This document shows positions 9,669 through 20,087 of a stretch of DNA of 64,000 bases, in pieces. The stretch is taken from assembly GCF_900166585.1 (NCBI RefSeq), contig NZ_FVZC01000006.1, positions 10,001 to 74,000 of the forward strand. The letters are read 5' to 3'. The position numbers and the translations under genes were made by a program. The number at the start of each line of letters is the position of its first letter. The stretch's first letter is position 1. The stretch comes from Mesobacillus jeotgali (GTDB lineage Bacteria; Bacillota; Bacilli; Bacillales; Cytobacillaceae). The notes under the pieces are model-generated. The model did not search any database. It saw only the letters and a list, made by a program, of their open reading frames with translations, and had not been told where the DNA came from.

Positions 9669-10375
9669 TGCTGAAGGTAGAGGGAATCAATGTTTATTAT
9701 GGAAATATACAAGCGTTGAAAGGTGTCTCCCTGGAAATTAACCAGGGGGAAATCGTCACTTTGATTGGCGCAAATGGAGCAGGTAAAAGCACGCTGCTAA
9801 AAACAATTTCAGGGCTTTTAAAGCCCAAGCAAGGGCAAATCATTTATGAGGGCCAATCGATTGCCGGCAAGGCAGCACAATCTATCGTGAAAATGGGAAT
9901 ATCTCATGTACCGGAAGGCCGTCGTGTCTTTGCTAATATGACCGTAGAAGAAAATCTCGATTTAGGGGCATACCTGAGAAAAGATAAGGCTGGCATCAAA
10001 GAGGATTTAGGGAAAGTGTTTGATCTTTTCCCACGGCTCCTGGAACGCCGCAAACAGTTAGCTGGCACCCTGTCAGGCGGGGAGCAGCAAATGCTGGCAA
10101 TGGGGCGAGCGCTGATGGCGCGCCCGAGGCTTCTTATACTGGATGAGCCTTCAATGGGCCTTGCACCCTTGCTTGTTAAAACGATTTTCAGGATCATCGA
10201 AGAAATCAATGCAAGCGGAACAACAATCCTGCTCGTGGAGCAAAACGCTCATATGGCCCTGTCTATCGCAAGCAGAGCCTATGTCATAGAAACCGGCCGT
10301 GTTGTTCTGTCTGGCACGGCAGAAGAATTAAACTCAAGCGAACAAGTTAAAATGGCCTATCTGGGAGGCCATTAA
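9668..10375 (+). CDS. livF: Branched-chain amino acid ABC transporter ATPase LivF
   Basis: Second ATPase, 235 aa, the normal LivF length. Walker A GANGAGKST, LivF-typical ISHVPEGRRVFANMTVEENL, signature LSGGEQQMLAMGRAL, Walker B LLILDEPSMGLAP, switch VEQNAHMAL. Last gene of the operon; the terminator follows directly. Confidence 0.96.
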   Translation: MLKVEGINVYYGNIQALKGVSLEINQGEIVTLIGANGAGKSTLLKTISGLLKPKQGQIIYEGQSIAGKAAQSIVKMGISHVPEGRRVFANMTVEENLDLGAYLRKDKAGIKEDLGKVFDLFPRLLERRKQLAGTLSGGEQQMLAMGRALMARPRLLILDEPSMGLAPLLVKTIFRIIEEINASGTTILLVEQNAHMALSIASRAYVIETGRVVLSGTAEELNSSEQVKMAYLGGH

Positions 10376-10381
10376 TCAAGT

Positions 10382-10413
10382 AAACCGTTCCTGTACTGGA
10401 GCGGTTTTTTTTT
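10382..10413 (+). terminator. Terminator of the livJHMGF operon
   Basis: AACCG-TTCC...GGA-GCGGTT stem followed by nine T residues. Confidence 0.9.
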
Positions 10414-10459
10414 CGTCACAGGATCATGAGCTTTTAAGCCAAGCAGGTATGTGAGGGTG

Positions 10460-10503
10460 GTAAAAACAAAAAATAAACCGGCCGCTTAAAAAAGGGCCGG
10501 TTT
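10460..10503 (-). terminator. Terminator of the actP operon
   Basis: On the minus strand AAACCGGCC...GGCCGGTTT is followed by ATTTTTTGTTTTTA, just after the actP stop. Confidence 0.85.
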
Positions 10504-10515
10504 GTGCTGATCATT

Positions 10516-12042
10516 TTACAATCCTGTATTTGCTTTTACCAGGATTTCATCATATTTCTTGGCATCTGATTTTTTAGTTGATAAGAGAGTTCCGAGATAA
10601 GCACCGATGAAACCTAAAGGAATAGAAATGATTCCAGGGTTTGTCAGGCTGATCAGCGGCTCACCTACAAGGATGGCTGCGCCTGCTTCTGGAGACCAGA
10701 CATTCGGGCTGATTGCCACGAGGAAGAGTGAGCTGATCAGTCCAACGAGCATTCCTGTGACTGCACCAGCGGTATTAAAGCGTTTCCAAAAAATCGTAAA
10801 GATCAACACAGGAAGATTCGCGCTAGCTGCTACTGCGAAAGCCAATGCTACAAGAAAAGCAACATTGAGCTTTTGGGCGAATAATGCAAGGATGATAGAT
10901 AGGACCGCAACACCCACGGATGCAAGTTTTGCAGCAACCATCTGCTCTCTTTCAGTAGCTTGCCCTCGGCGCATGATATGTCCATAGAAGTCATGTGCAA
11001 AAGCGGAGGCAGCTGAAAGAACAAGGCCGGCAACTACTGCCAGAATCGTTGCAAATGCGACAGCGGAAACAAAGGCAAAAAGGAAATCGCCTCCGAGCGC
11101 TTGTGCAAGCAGGGGAGCAGCCATATTACCTGCTGCATTAGCGGCCACAATATTATCGTATCCAACGAAAGCTGCTGCACCAAAGCCCAGGAAAATGGTC
11201 ATAACATAAAATACACCGATGATCCAGGTCGCATACACAACCGATTTTCGTGCGGTAACGGCGTCTTTTACGGTAAAGAAACGAATCAGGATATGCGGCA
11301 GACCTGCTGTACCCAGAATGAGTGCCAGATTAAGAGAAATAGTATCCAAAGGATTTTTAAACTTGTTCCCTGGGTTAAGGAATCCTTCTCCAAGCGGTGT
11401 AGCCGTTTTCATTTCATTGAACATTTTAAGCACACTGAAGTCGAATTTCGCAAAGACGATAATCGAGATAATTAATGTACCGAACATCAGCAAGACGGCC
11501 TTTACGATCTGTACCCAGCTGGTGGCGGTCATTCCGCCAAACACAACATAGACAGTCATTAGCGCGCCTACAATCAACACTGAATACAGATAATCGATCC
11601 CTAATAATAATTTGATAAGTGCGCCTGCCCCAACTAGCTGTGCAATCATATAAAAAATAGAGATAGTAATGGTATTCAAAGCTGCAACACCACGTACTTT
11701 TTTATCATCAAAACGGGCTGCAATCATATCGGCCATTGTATATTTTCCCAAGTTTCTGAGCGGCTCAGCGATCAGATAAAGAACCACAAGGTAAGCAACA
11801 AGAAAGCCGATGCTGTAAAAGAAGCCATCAAAGCCTGAAAGCGCAATCATTCCGGCGATGCCAAGGAAAGAAGCTGCAGACATGTAATCCCCTGCGATGG
11901 CGAGACCATTTTGAAAACCAGTCAAACTGCTGTCGGCTGTATAAAAATCACTTGTGGTCTTTGTCCGTTTTGATGCGAAATAAGTAATGACAAGCGTCAG
12001 TCCAACAATTACAAGGAACAGGGTAAAAGCTAAAGTATTCAA
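10516..12042 (-). CDS. actP: Cation:acetate symporter (SSS family, ActP-like)
   Basis: Sodium:solute symporter with about thirteen helices, 508 aa, probably taking up acetate or another short monocarboxylate with a cation. Diagnostic segments: SDFYTADSSLTGFQNGLAIAGDYMSAASFLGIAG near the N-terminus and the NLALILGTAGLPHILIRFFTVKDAVTARKS loop. The start is TTG at 12042 with GGAGG eight bases upstream; it overlaps the stop of the DUF485 gene by four bases (TTGA), indicating translational coupling. The pair DUF485-ActP matches the E. coli yjcH-actP arrangement. Confidence 0.9.
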   Translation of the reverse strand: MNTLAFTLFLVIVGLTLVITYFASKRTKTTSDFYTADSSLTGFQNGLAIAGDYMSAASFLGIAGMIALSGFDGFFYSIGFLVAYLVVLYLIAEPLRNLGKYTMADMIAARFDDKKVRGVAALNTITISIFYMIAQLVGAGALIKLLLGIDYLYSVLIVGALMTVYVVFGGMTATSWVQIVKAVLLMFGTLIISIIVFAKFDFSVLKMFNEMKTATPLGEGFLNPGNKFKNPLDTISLNLALILGTAGLPHILIRFFTVKDAVTARKSVVYATWIIGVFYVMTIFLGFGAAAFVGYDNIVAANAAGNMAAPLLAQALGGDFLFAFVSAVAFATILAVVAGLVLSAASAFAHDFYGHIMRRGQATEREQMVAAKLASVGVAVLSIILALFAQKLNVAFLVALAFAVAASANLPVLIFTIFWKRFNTAGAVTGMLVGLISSLFLVAISPNVWSPEAGAAILVGEPLISLTNPGIISIPLGFIGAYLGTLLSTKKSDAKKYDEILVKANTGL

Positions 12043-12395
12043 GAAACATTCCTCCTGGCGTGCTTGCTTTTTATTTCTTCCACAATTTCATCAAATTTAG
12101 CGGCTCGTTTTGTATAAATGATGCACAAGGACCATGTCATGATAAATTGCGCAAATGCAAATACCCAGGCCCAGCTGATCGAGCCGAAAGCAGGAGTATT
12201 TAAAACAGTAGAGTAAGCGGTCAGAATAGGCAGCGTAAAGTAAAATGCTAAAAAAAATAAAGAAAATGGCAGTAAAAAGCTTCTTTTTTCTTTAAGCAGC
12301 TGCTGGAACTTTGCGGACTGGACAATTGCTGAATAATCAATGGAGTTTTCAATCTGCTTCTTTTGCTTTTTAATGGTTGATGGGTTCGTAGCCAT
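12039..12395 (-). CDS. DUF485 small membrane protein, partner of ActP
   Basis: A 118-aa protein with two hydrophobic segments (FLLPFSLFFLAFYFTLPILTA and ISWAWVFAFAQFIMTWSLCIIY), the DUF485 pattern. It always sits next to acetate symporters, and its stop overlaps the actP start here. The start is ATG 12395 because AAGGAGG lies nine bases upstream; a longer in-frame ATG at 12446 has a ribosome site only one base away and is unlikely. The molecular role in symporter assembly or regulation is not established. Confidence 0.85.
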   Translation of the reverse strand: MATNPSTIKKQKKQIENSIDYSAIVQSAKFQQLLKEKRSFLLPFSLFFLAFYFTLPILTAYSTVLNTPAFGSISWAWVFAFAQFIMTWSLCIIYTKRAAKFDEIVEEIKSKHARRNVS

Positions 12396-12477
12396 TAAAT
12401 ATTCCCTCCTTAAATTAATTGAATAATGAAAAATTGCTCTTCCCATGCCTCCTCTTGTCTAAAATACTATGCATATC

Positions 12478-12506
12478 ATTATAGTTTTATCTGAAAAATT
12501 TGTAAA
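12478..12506 (-). promoter_or_regulatory. Sigma-A promoter of the DUF485-actP operon
   Basis: Reading the minus strand: TTTACA, 17 bases, TATAAT. It gives a leader of roughly 75 bases before the DUF485 ATG. The rest of 12507-12690 holds nothing I can assign. Confidence 0.75.
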
Positions 12507-12696
12507 TTCAAAATATCTCTGGTTATAGACTATTTTCTGTGTAAATGACCATGGTACATATAAAAATGGCAACTTTCTAAAGAGTAGAAGTTTGATGATG
12601 GAAGTTTTAATAGTAGGGGATTAATAAATATTCAGTTTTTTTAGTAAAAACAGCTGGAGGAAGCAGAGCGTGTTGTATGTCAAATGAGGAGTATAT

Positions 12697-12728
12697 AAAA
12701 AAGCGTGCTCGCCTGGGCACGCTTTTTT
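12697..12728. terminator. Bidirectional terminator downstream of the 63-aa gene
   Basis: AAAAAGCGTGC...GCACGCTTTTTT perfect stem with A and T runs on both sides. Confidence 0.85.
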
Positions 12729-12749
12729 CGTACAATAATATGCAGGAAC

Positions 12750-12941
12750 CTAGATTTTCGCCAATTCTTCCTCAAAATAGAAGGTGCTGGGATGCTCTTT
12801 AACAGTGTACGAGTATCTTTTCATATTTTTTACATATTGGGTTTTCAGGATTGTCACTGTTTCGCCTGTTTCTTTGATATTGACAGATTGCCCTGTTTTA
12901 TAAAGGTTGGTTGCGCTTTTCAATTGGCCACGCCCTTTCAT
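12750..12941 (-). CDS. Small basic protein of unknown function (63 aa)
   Basis: Not recognised by name. The sequence (MKGRGQLKSATNLYKTGQSVNIKETGETVTILKTQYVKN in two overlapping motifs: basic N-terminus, then alternating polar/hydrophobic strands ending in FYFEEELAKI) looks like a small beta-barrel or SH3-like fold. Support for a real gene: strong terminator 20 bases after the stop and an extended -10 (TGGTATAAT, 12951-12959) just upstream. Oddity: that -10 ends only about ten bases before the ATG and no AGGAGG is visible, so the transcript would be almost leaderless, or the true promoter lies elsewhere. Confidence 0.6.
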   Translation of the reverse strand: MKGRGQLKSATNLYKTGQSVNIKETGETVTILKTQYVKNMKRYSYTVKEHPSTFYFEEELAKI

Positions 12942-13031
12942 GTTCTCTTTATTATACCATAGTTTCGTTCATTCTTTTGATATTCAAACCCAGTATTTAC
13001 AAAGACCTGTTTTTGGAAAATTCCTTAAAGC

Positions 13032-13060
13032 TTGCACTATGCTTTCAATTCTGTTATTCT
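13032..13060 (+). promoter_or_regulatory. Sigma-A promoter and long leader of the cold-shock gene
   Basis: TTGCAC-N17-TATTCT. The start site would fall near 13067, giving an unusually long untranslated leader of about 115 bases before csp, as is typical for cold-shock genes whose leaders act as temperature-responsive RNA. Confidence 0.75.
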
Positions 13061-13181
13061 TAGGAAGAATTATTTTTGTTCGGTATGCAAGGAAAGAACA
13101 TGCACTGCTTGATTCGCCTGGATATCACTGAGACAAGAATAGTAACAAATTGTGTGGATATCACACTAGGAGGCAACAAAA

Positions 13182-13382
13182 ATGGAAAACGGTAAAGTAA
13201 AATGGTTCAACGCAGAAAAAGGTTTCGGATTCATCGAGCGTGAAGGTGGAGAAGACGTATTCGTACACTTCTCAGCTATCCAAGGCGAAGGCTTCAAGAC
13301 TCTTGAAGAAGGCCAAGAAGTTTCTTTCGACGTAGAACAAGGTGCTCGTGGACCACAAGCAGCTAACGTTACAAAACTATAA
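13182..13382 (+). CDS. csp: Cold-shock protein (CspB/CspD family)
   Basis: 66-aa OB-fold single-stranded nucleic-acid chaperone. RNP1 KGFGFI and RNP2 VFVHF are intact, as are the family segments [33 protein letters not shown] and GPQAANV. Nearly identical to B. subtilis CspB/CspD as remembered. Ribosome site AGGAGG nine bases before ATG; long leader and private terminator make it monocistronic. Confidence 0.97.
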   Translation: MENGKVKWFNAEKGFGFIEREGGEDVFVHFSAIQGEGFKTLEEGQEVSFDVEQGARGPQAANVTKL

Positions 13383-13401
13383 TAACGGATTAGCCCATAC
13401 A

Positions 13402-13437
13402 AACAAGTCCTGATCTAATCAGGGCTTGTTTTTTTGT
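13402..13437 (+). terminator. Terminator of csp
   Basis: ACAAG-TCCTGAT...ATCAGGG-CTTGT stem with seven T residues. Confidence 0.9.
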
Positions 13438-13553
13438 CTTAACTGCCATTTCTAATTCTGTGGTCTGCCAAAAACAGACCGTGAATGCGAAAACAAATCA
13501 TTGCTGAATACAGACTTTGGATTAATATAGGCCCGACTAATCATGAAGGCACA

Positions 13554-13588
13554 AAAAAACCCCACTCAAAAATGAGCGGGGTTTTTAC
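13554..13588. terminator. Orphan bidirectional terminator
   Basis: AAAAACCCC-A-CTCA...TGAG-C-GGGGTTTTT. No gene ends here on the plus strand after the csp terminator. On the minus strand an extended -10 (TGGTATAAT, about 13615-13623) lies some 25-60 bases upstream, so a very short minus-strand RNA is possible. Confidence 0.7.
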
Positions 13589-13771
13589 TGTGGTAAAGCA
13601 ATGGTTGTTTTTATTATACCATAAGTTTTTGTGAGTCTGTTAAAAAACTTTATTTTAAATTAATAGGTGAATAATCAAAATATCAGAATTTTCCGTTGAA
13701 GAATTACCCTGTGAAGTGGATAATGGATATGTAGGTAATTATTCTTAATCTCAAGGGTCCCGGGGGATACA

Positions 13772-15007
13772 ATGATAGATTTCATTAAGGATTTGATTCT
13801 GCATTTTTCCATAATACTCTCACTAGGTTTTATGTATAACTTTTTATGGATGCAGAAGCGTTCTGTATATAAGAAACAAATCTTTAAACTGGCCATACTG
13901 GCAGCGCTGTTAGTGACAATGGCGCTTCCTGTAAGGTTCCATGGAGGCATGGAATTCGATTTGAAGCTTATTCCCGTCTTCATTGCCTTCTTTTATTTAA
14001 GCCGGACGGATGGCTTTTTAATTGTAGCGGTCCTTATACTTTTACAAGGCCTAGTGGGCATAGACAAACTTCCCGTTACTGCAATCAATTACGGGGTTAT
14101 CTTGCTTCTCTTTTTAGCGATTGAAAATCCATACAAGATCACGACAGTCAACAGGAAAATTGCGCTGGGTCTCTTCGTCAATGCGTTGATTACTTCTACA
14201 AGACTTGCTGCGCTGATCAACTCTGGCAATGCGGGGGATTACAAGTATTTGCTCGTATTTTCGCTCATGTCTTTCATTGCCTTGTCTGTGATCATTTATA
14301 TCATTGAAATGACCAATTTGCAGATCAAGCTGATGCATGAGCTCCACAAGGCAGAGAAATTCTCGGCTATCAGCCAGCTGGCTGCCTCGGTTGCTCATGA
14401 AATCCGCAATCCTATGACCACAATCAGAGGCTTCATGCAAGTTCTGCAGGGTGAAAAGAACCTGAGTGATAATCAGAATCTCTTTATAACAATCTCGCTT
14501 CAGGAGCTGGACCGAACCCAGACAATTATCAATAATTTCCTGGCACTGGCCAAACCGAATACAGGCACGAAGGATAAAATCGACTTAAGTGCTATTTTAA
14601 AAGAAACCATTGCCTTCATGAGATCTTATTCGCATCTTGCAAATACAGAATTGGTTGAGGCGATTGATAAGAATCTTTCCATTAAGGGCGATGCCCATGA
14701 AATAAGGCAGGTGTTCATCAATATCCTTAAAAATGGGATAGAAGCCATGCCCTCAGGTGGTAGCATCTTTATCATCGCCAAGGTTGAGGGAGACTATGTC
14801 AGGATCCAGTTCCGGGATGAGGGTATCGGCATGACAAAAGAGCAGCTCGCCCGGCTTGGACATCCTTACTACTCAACAAAGGAGAAAGGCACGGGCTTGG
14901 GGATGATGATTTCCTATGATATCGTTCAAAGGATGGGTGGAAGGATCAATGTCGAGAGTGAAGAAGGAAAAGGCACAACCTTCACAATCCTGCTGCCTTG
15001 TGAATAA
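13772..15007 (+). CDS. Membrane sensor histidine kinase, sporulation-kinase (KinB/KinD-like) type
   Basis: 411 aa. Residues 1-190 are a hydrophobic 5TM/LYT-type receptor region with about six helices; then a HisKA domain with the phospho-acceptor H box SVAHEIRNPMTTIRGF, the N box QVFINILKNGIEAM, G1 FRDEGIGM and G2 GTGLGMMISYDIVQRMGG. The intact catalytic boxes predict autophosphorylation. No response regulator is adjacent, as is usual for phosphorelay kinases that feed Spo0F, and the H-box context resembles those kinases. Start: ATG 13772 behind GGGGGA. Which signal it senses is unknown. Confidence 0.85.
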   Translation: MIDFIKDLILHFSIILSLGFMYNFLWMQKRSVYKKQIFKLAILAALLVTMALPVRFHGGMEFDLKLIPVFIAFFYLSRTDGFLIVAVLILLQGLVGIDKLPVTAINYGVILLLFLAIENPYKITTVNRKIALGLFVNALITSTRLAALINSGNAGDYKYLLVFSLMSFIALSVIIYIIEMTNLQIKLMHELHKAEKFSAISQLAASVAHEIRNPMTTIRGFMQVLQGEKNLSDNQNLFITISLQELDRTQTIINNFLALAKPNTGTKDKIDLSAILKETIAFMRSYSHLANTELVEAIDKNLSIKGDAHEIRQVFINILKNGIEAMPSGGSIFIIAKVEGDYVRIQFRDEGIGMTKEQLARLGHPYYSTKEKGTGLGMMISYDIVQRMGGRINVESEEGKGTTFTILLPCE

Positions 15008-15153
15008 TATCGACCTCTGGCAGAGAAGGCGGGAAACTGTCTTCTTTTTCCTATATATTCAGGTAAAATTTTGTGCCCCGAAATACAATATTGAGCTATA
15101 ATAATTTTTAAAAGATTTCTATAATTGTTTTACAGGAAGGGGTAAAAAACAGC

Positions 15154-16374
15154 ATGACAGATTTTAATACTTATTTTCTCATGAATGCAGATGAGGTCAT
15201 TCCGTATGTAAAAGCGAAGACCGATTTTTTTGATAATGATACCGAATTAAGCTGTGCTGAAATTGGGGACGGGAACCTGAATTACGTGTTCCTTGTGCGC
15301 GATGAACAGACAGGGAAATCGCTGATTGTGAAACAGGCTGGAGATACGGCCAGAATTTCTGATGAGTTCAAGCTTTCTACGAACCGAATCAGGATTGAAT
15401 CGAATGTGCTGAAACTTGAGGGCGAACTGGCACCGGGATTGGTTCCTGAAGTATATCTATATGATGATGTGATGAATTGCTGTGTGATGGAGGATCTGTC
15501 TGATCATACAATCCTGCGTACCGCGCTAAATGAAGGCAAGATTTTTCCTAAACTTGCGGATGACTTGACGACTTTCATGGTGAATACATTATTGCTGACT
15601 TCTGATGTTGTCATAGAGCATAAAGCGAAGAAAGCACTGGTTCAGGATTATATCAATCCGGAATTGTGCGAAATTTCTGAGGACCTCGTCTACTCAGAAC
15701 CTTTTACAGACCATAACAAGCGAAATGACTTATTCCCGGCCAACAGGGAGTGGATCGAGGAAAATATTTATGGTGATGATAAATTGCGCTTTGAAGCAGC
15801 CAAGCTGAAATTTGCCTTCATGACAAATGCCCAGGCGCTGGTGCATGGCGATTTGCATTCTGGTTCTGTTTTTGTAAAAGAAGATTCTACGAAAGTGATC
15901 GATCCGGAGTTCGCATTCTACGGACCGATGGGCTATGATGTTGGGAACGTGATTGCAAACTTGATGTTCGCATGGTCCAGGGCATATGTGACGGGCGGGG
16001 AAGAAAAGTACATTGCCTGGCTGGAAAACACAATCAGGGATTCGGTAGATCTTTTCTCTAAAAAATTCCTGGCAAGCTGGAAGGAAAATGTTACGGAGAT
16101 CATGGCAAAAGAACAGGGCTTCGACCGCTGGTATCTTGATACAGTCCTTCAGGATACAGCCGCGGTGACGGGTATGGAGTTGACCCGTCGAATTGCCGGC
16201 CTGGCGAAGGTCAAGGATTTGACGACCATTGCTGATCAAGATCAGCGCGTAACAGCTGAGCGCATCTGTCTGACAGCGGCAAAGCAATTCATTTTGGATT
16301 CCTCTGCCTTTAAAACGGGACAGCAGTTTCTAAATGTATTAAAGGATTCAGCTTCAAGCCATAATATGCGATAA
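15154..16374 (+). CDS. mtnK: S-methyl-5-thioribose kinase (MtnK) or 5-deoxyribose kinase
   Basis: 406-aa aminoglycoside-phosphotransferase-fold kinase. Strong MtnK signatures: [13 protein letters not shown] near the N-terminus, the catalytic loop [12 protein letters not shown], and the metal motif [17 protein letters not shown]. MtnK phosphorylates methylthioribose in methionine salvage, and homologues also take 5-deoxyribose. The gene is followed 45 bases later by a class II aldolase rather than by mtnA, which favours a dihydroxyacetone-phosphate shunt role. No S-box (SAM) riboswitch is seen in the 146-base leader, unlike B. subtilis mtnKA. GGAAGGGG precedes ATG. Confidence 0.9.
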   Translation: MTDFNTYFLMNADEVIPYVKAKTDFFDNDTELSCAEIGDGNLNYVFLVRDEQTGKSLIVKQAGDTARISDEFKLSTNRIRIESNVLKLEGELAPGLVPEVYLYDDVMNCCVMEDLSDHTILRTALNEGKIFPKLADDLTTFMVNTLLLTSDVVIEHKAKKALVQDYINPELCEISEDLVYSEPFTDHNKRNDLFPANREWIEENIYGDDKLRFEAAKLKFAFMTNAQALVHGDLHSGSVFVKEDSTKVIDPEFAFYGPMGYDVGNVIANLMFAWSRAYVTGGEEKYIAWLENTIRDSVDLFSKKFLASWKENVTEIMAKEQGFDRWYLDTVLQDTAAVTGMELTRRIAGLAKVKDLTTIADQDQRVTAERICLTAAKQFILDSSAFKTGQQFLNVLKDSASSHNMR

Positions 16375-16419
16375 TAAGACGTTCCAACTTTGATTTTTTG
16401 AGAAAGAGAGGCGCAGAAA

Positions 16420-17061
16420 ATGTTGCTTCTGGAAGAACGGATGAAAGTCGTAGAATACGGCAAGAAAATCATCACAAGCGGTCTGACGAAGGGGACAGGC
16501 GGCAATATCAGCATTTTTAATCGTGAAAAGAAACTCGTCGCCATCAGTCCGAGCGGAGTCGATTATTTTGAGACAAGGCCTGAAGATGTCGTCATCATAA
16601 ACCTGGATGGCAAGGTTGTAGATGGCAGCAAAAAGCCGTCCAGCGAGCTCGATATGCATTTGATCTTTTATCAGCGCCGCGACGACCTGAACGCGCTTGT
16701 CCATACACACTCTCCATTTGCCAAAACGATTTCGACGCTAGGCTGGGATATTCCGCCGATCAGTTATCTGGTGGCATTTGCTGGTCCGAATGTCAGGTGT
16801 GCACCTTACGCGACATTTGGGACAAAAGAGCTTGCTGAAAAGGCATTCGAAGGTATGGCGGACAGAAGAGCTGTACTGCTGGCTAATCATGGCATGATAG
16901 CCGGAGCCCATAATATTGAGACAGCCTTCACAGTAGCAGAGGAAATCGAGTTCAGTGCCCAAATCTATTACCAGGCGAAAGCCATTGGGGAGCCAACGAC
17001 CCTTTCAGATGAAGAAATGGCACTCCTGGCAAAAAAATTCGAAACATACGGCCAAAGATGA
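16420..17061 (+). CDS. Class II aldolase (FucA/AraD family), probable 5-deoxyribulose/methylthioribulose-1-phosphate aldolase
   Basis: 213-aa zinc aldolase. Zinc ligands are the His pair in LVHTHSPFA and the His in LLANHGMI; the catalytic acid is in the SSELDMHL segment. N-terminal GTGGNISI is the phosphate-binding loop. The family includes FucA, AraD, MtnB and the DrdA aldolase of the 5-deoxyribose pathway. Pairing with mtnK suggests it cleaves 5-deoxy- or 5-methylthio-ribulose-1-phosphate to DHAP and an aldehyde. The isomerase that must act between kinase and aldolase is not in this window. GAGAGG ribosome site; terminator directly after. Confidence 0.82.
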   Translation: MLLLEERMKVVEYGKKIITSGLTKGTGGNISIFNREKKLVAISPSGVDYFETRPEDVVIINLDGKVVDGSKKPSSELDMHLIFYQRRDDLNALVHTHSPFAKTISTLGWDIPPISYLVAFAGPNVRCAPYATFGTKELAEKAFEGMADRRAVLLANHGMIAGAHNIETAFTVAEEIEFSAQIYYQAKAIGEPTTLSDEEMALLAKKFETYGQR

Positions 17062-17085
17062 CCCTCTTTTTAGAGGGTTTTTTTA
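17061..17085 (+). terminator. Terminator of the mtnK-aldolase operon
   Basis: ACCCTC-TTTTTA-GAGGGT followed by seven T residues. Confidence 0.9.
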
Positions 17086-17202
17086 ATGCTTAAAATGCCC
17101 TCTATCAAAATAAGGGGCACAAAATCATCTGATTATGCTATGATTATTGAAAAGAAAAAACTGGGCTGATTGGATAGTTTTACTAGGGGGGACAGGCAGG
17201 CT

Positions 17203-17340
17203 ATGAGAGCAAGGACAAGGAAGAGTGAACCTTTTTCATTTGATAAACTGAGAGACTTTTTCACTACTGTGCTGCTGCATCTAAGTTTTTATGCTTTCAT
17301 TGTGTTTCTCGTTATTTTTTTCATCGATAATTTCAGTTAA
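17203..17340 (+). CDS. 45-aa membrane peptide, unknown
   Basis: Short frame MRARTRKSEPFSF... with a basic N-terminus, then a single hydrophobic helix (LLHLSFYAFIVFLVIFF) and a short tail ending NFS. A GGGGGGA stretch lies 12 bases before the ATG, and a terminator follows about 60 bases after the stop. The positive-inside charge layout fits a single-span membrane peptide. Not recognised; it could be a small regulatory peptide or a chance frame. Confidence 0.5.
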   Translation: MRARTRKSEPFSFDKLRDFFTTVLLHLSFYAFIVFLVIFFIDNFS

Positions 17341-17399
17341 TACCTAAAACGCATTTCCAAGTAGCATTTTCAAATCCCAAAGGAGACAGCATGCCAACT

Positions 17400-17427
17400 A
17401 ACAGTCCAAATTTGGGCTGTTTTTTAA
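17400..17427 (+). terminator. Terminator between the small membrane gene and marR
   Basis: AACAG-CCAA...TTGG-CTGTT stem with six T residues. Confidence 0.8.
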
Positions 17428-17524
17428 TTGAGTATGGTAATGGTTAAGATCGCTTACTTTAGTGTTTGTCTTGGGCTCCATTTGTTGTATAGTATGGAGT
17501 AGAAAAGGGATTGAGGTGAGTCCA

Positions 17525-17965
17525 TTGAGTTTAAACTCTGAATTACAAGATTTAGACCTGGTTGATCTATTAAGTGAGCGTCACACTCTGCTGCGTAAAA
17601 TTTCAGAGAAAGCCTGGAATAATCAGAGTGATATTTATATTTCAAATTCAGAATGGTATATCATGGCGAGGATTTATAAAAAAAAGCCAACCATTTCATA
17701 TATTAATAAAAATGTGGAAATTTCCCGGCAGGCTATACATAAATTCATTAAAAACCTGGCTGAAAAAGGCTTAGTCGAAATCAATAACCTGGAAAATAAT
17801 AAAAAGGAAAAGTGGATACAGTTAACACCTCTTGGGGAAGAGTGCTATGAAAAAAACGCAAAGCTCAAGGCTAATCTGGAAATCAGGATTGCAGAGAAAA
17901 TCGGTGATGAGCAGGTAAAATTACTTAAGGAAATTTTAAAGCTTGATTGGAATCTGAATGATTAA
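17525..17965 (+). CDS. MarR-family transcriptional regulator
   Basis: 146 aa, winged helix: recognition-helix region INKNVEISRQAIHKFIKNLAEKGLVEI, then the wing NLENNKKEKWIQLTPLG, flanked by long helices for dimerisation. The start is set at TTG 17525, six bases after GAGGTG; the upstream frame encodes an atypical Cys-rich extension. It is immediately upstream of gyrB2, and palindromes of the size a MarR dimer binds (TTGTCAA-N5-TTGACAA) lie in its terminator, before gyrB2 and at the carD promoter. I infer it controls these genes and perhaps is relieved by a small ligand; the ligand is unknown. Confidence 0.85.
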   Translation: MSLNSELQDLDLVDLLSERHTLLRKISEKAWNNQSDIYISNSEWYIMARIYKKKPTISYINKNVEISRQAIHKFIKNLAEKGLVEINNLENNKKEKWIQLTPLGEECYEKNAKLKANLEIRIAEKIGDEQVKLLKEILKLDWNLND

Positions 17966-17970
17966 GTCAT

Positions 17971-18014
17971 AACCCTCTTAATGTCAATTAGGTTGACAAT
18001 AAGAGGGTTTTTAT
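17971..18014 (+). terminator. marR terminator with an embedded operator-like palindrome
   Basis: Outer stem ACCCTCTTA...TAAGAGGGT with a T5 tail; the inner part TGTCAA-TTAGG-TTGACA (17982-17998) extends the hairpin and is at the same time a copy of the presumed MarR operator. The same bases can therefore act as RNA hairpin and as DNA site. Confidence 0.75.
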
Positions 18015-18025
18015 ATAAACTAATA

Positions 18026-18044
18026 TTGTCAACTATATTGACAA
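18026..18044. promoter_or_regulatory. Presumed MarR operator upstream of gyrB2
   Basis: Perfect palindrome TTGTCAA-CTATA-TTGACAA, 53 bases before the gyrB2 ATG. The promoter it would block is not obvious; TATATT inside the palindrome is one possible -10. Confidence 0.7.
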
Positions 18045-18066
18045 TTCTAGCTGTTATGCACCGTAA

Positions 18067-20019
<1,953 letters not shown>

Positions 20020-20043
20020 CCTTCCTAAAGAATATGTAAAATA

Positions 20044-20087
20044 GAATGGCCCATTGAATCCTGATTCAATAAGGCCATTTTTATTTT
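20044..20087 (+). terminator. Terminator of gyrB2
   Basis: AATGGCC-CA-TTGAATC-CT-GATTCAA-TA-AGGCCATT followed by TTTATTTTTA. Confidence 0.85.

Noticed and set aside
15008..15153. S-box (SAM) riboswitch upstream of mtnK
   Set aside because: Expected by analogy with B. subtilis, but the conserved core and terminator hairpin are absent from the 146-base gap.
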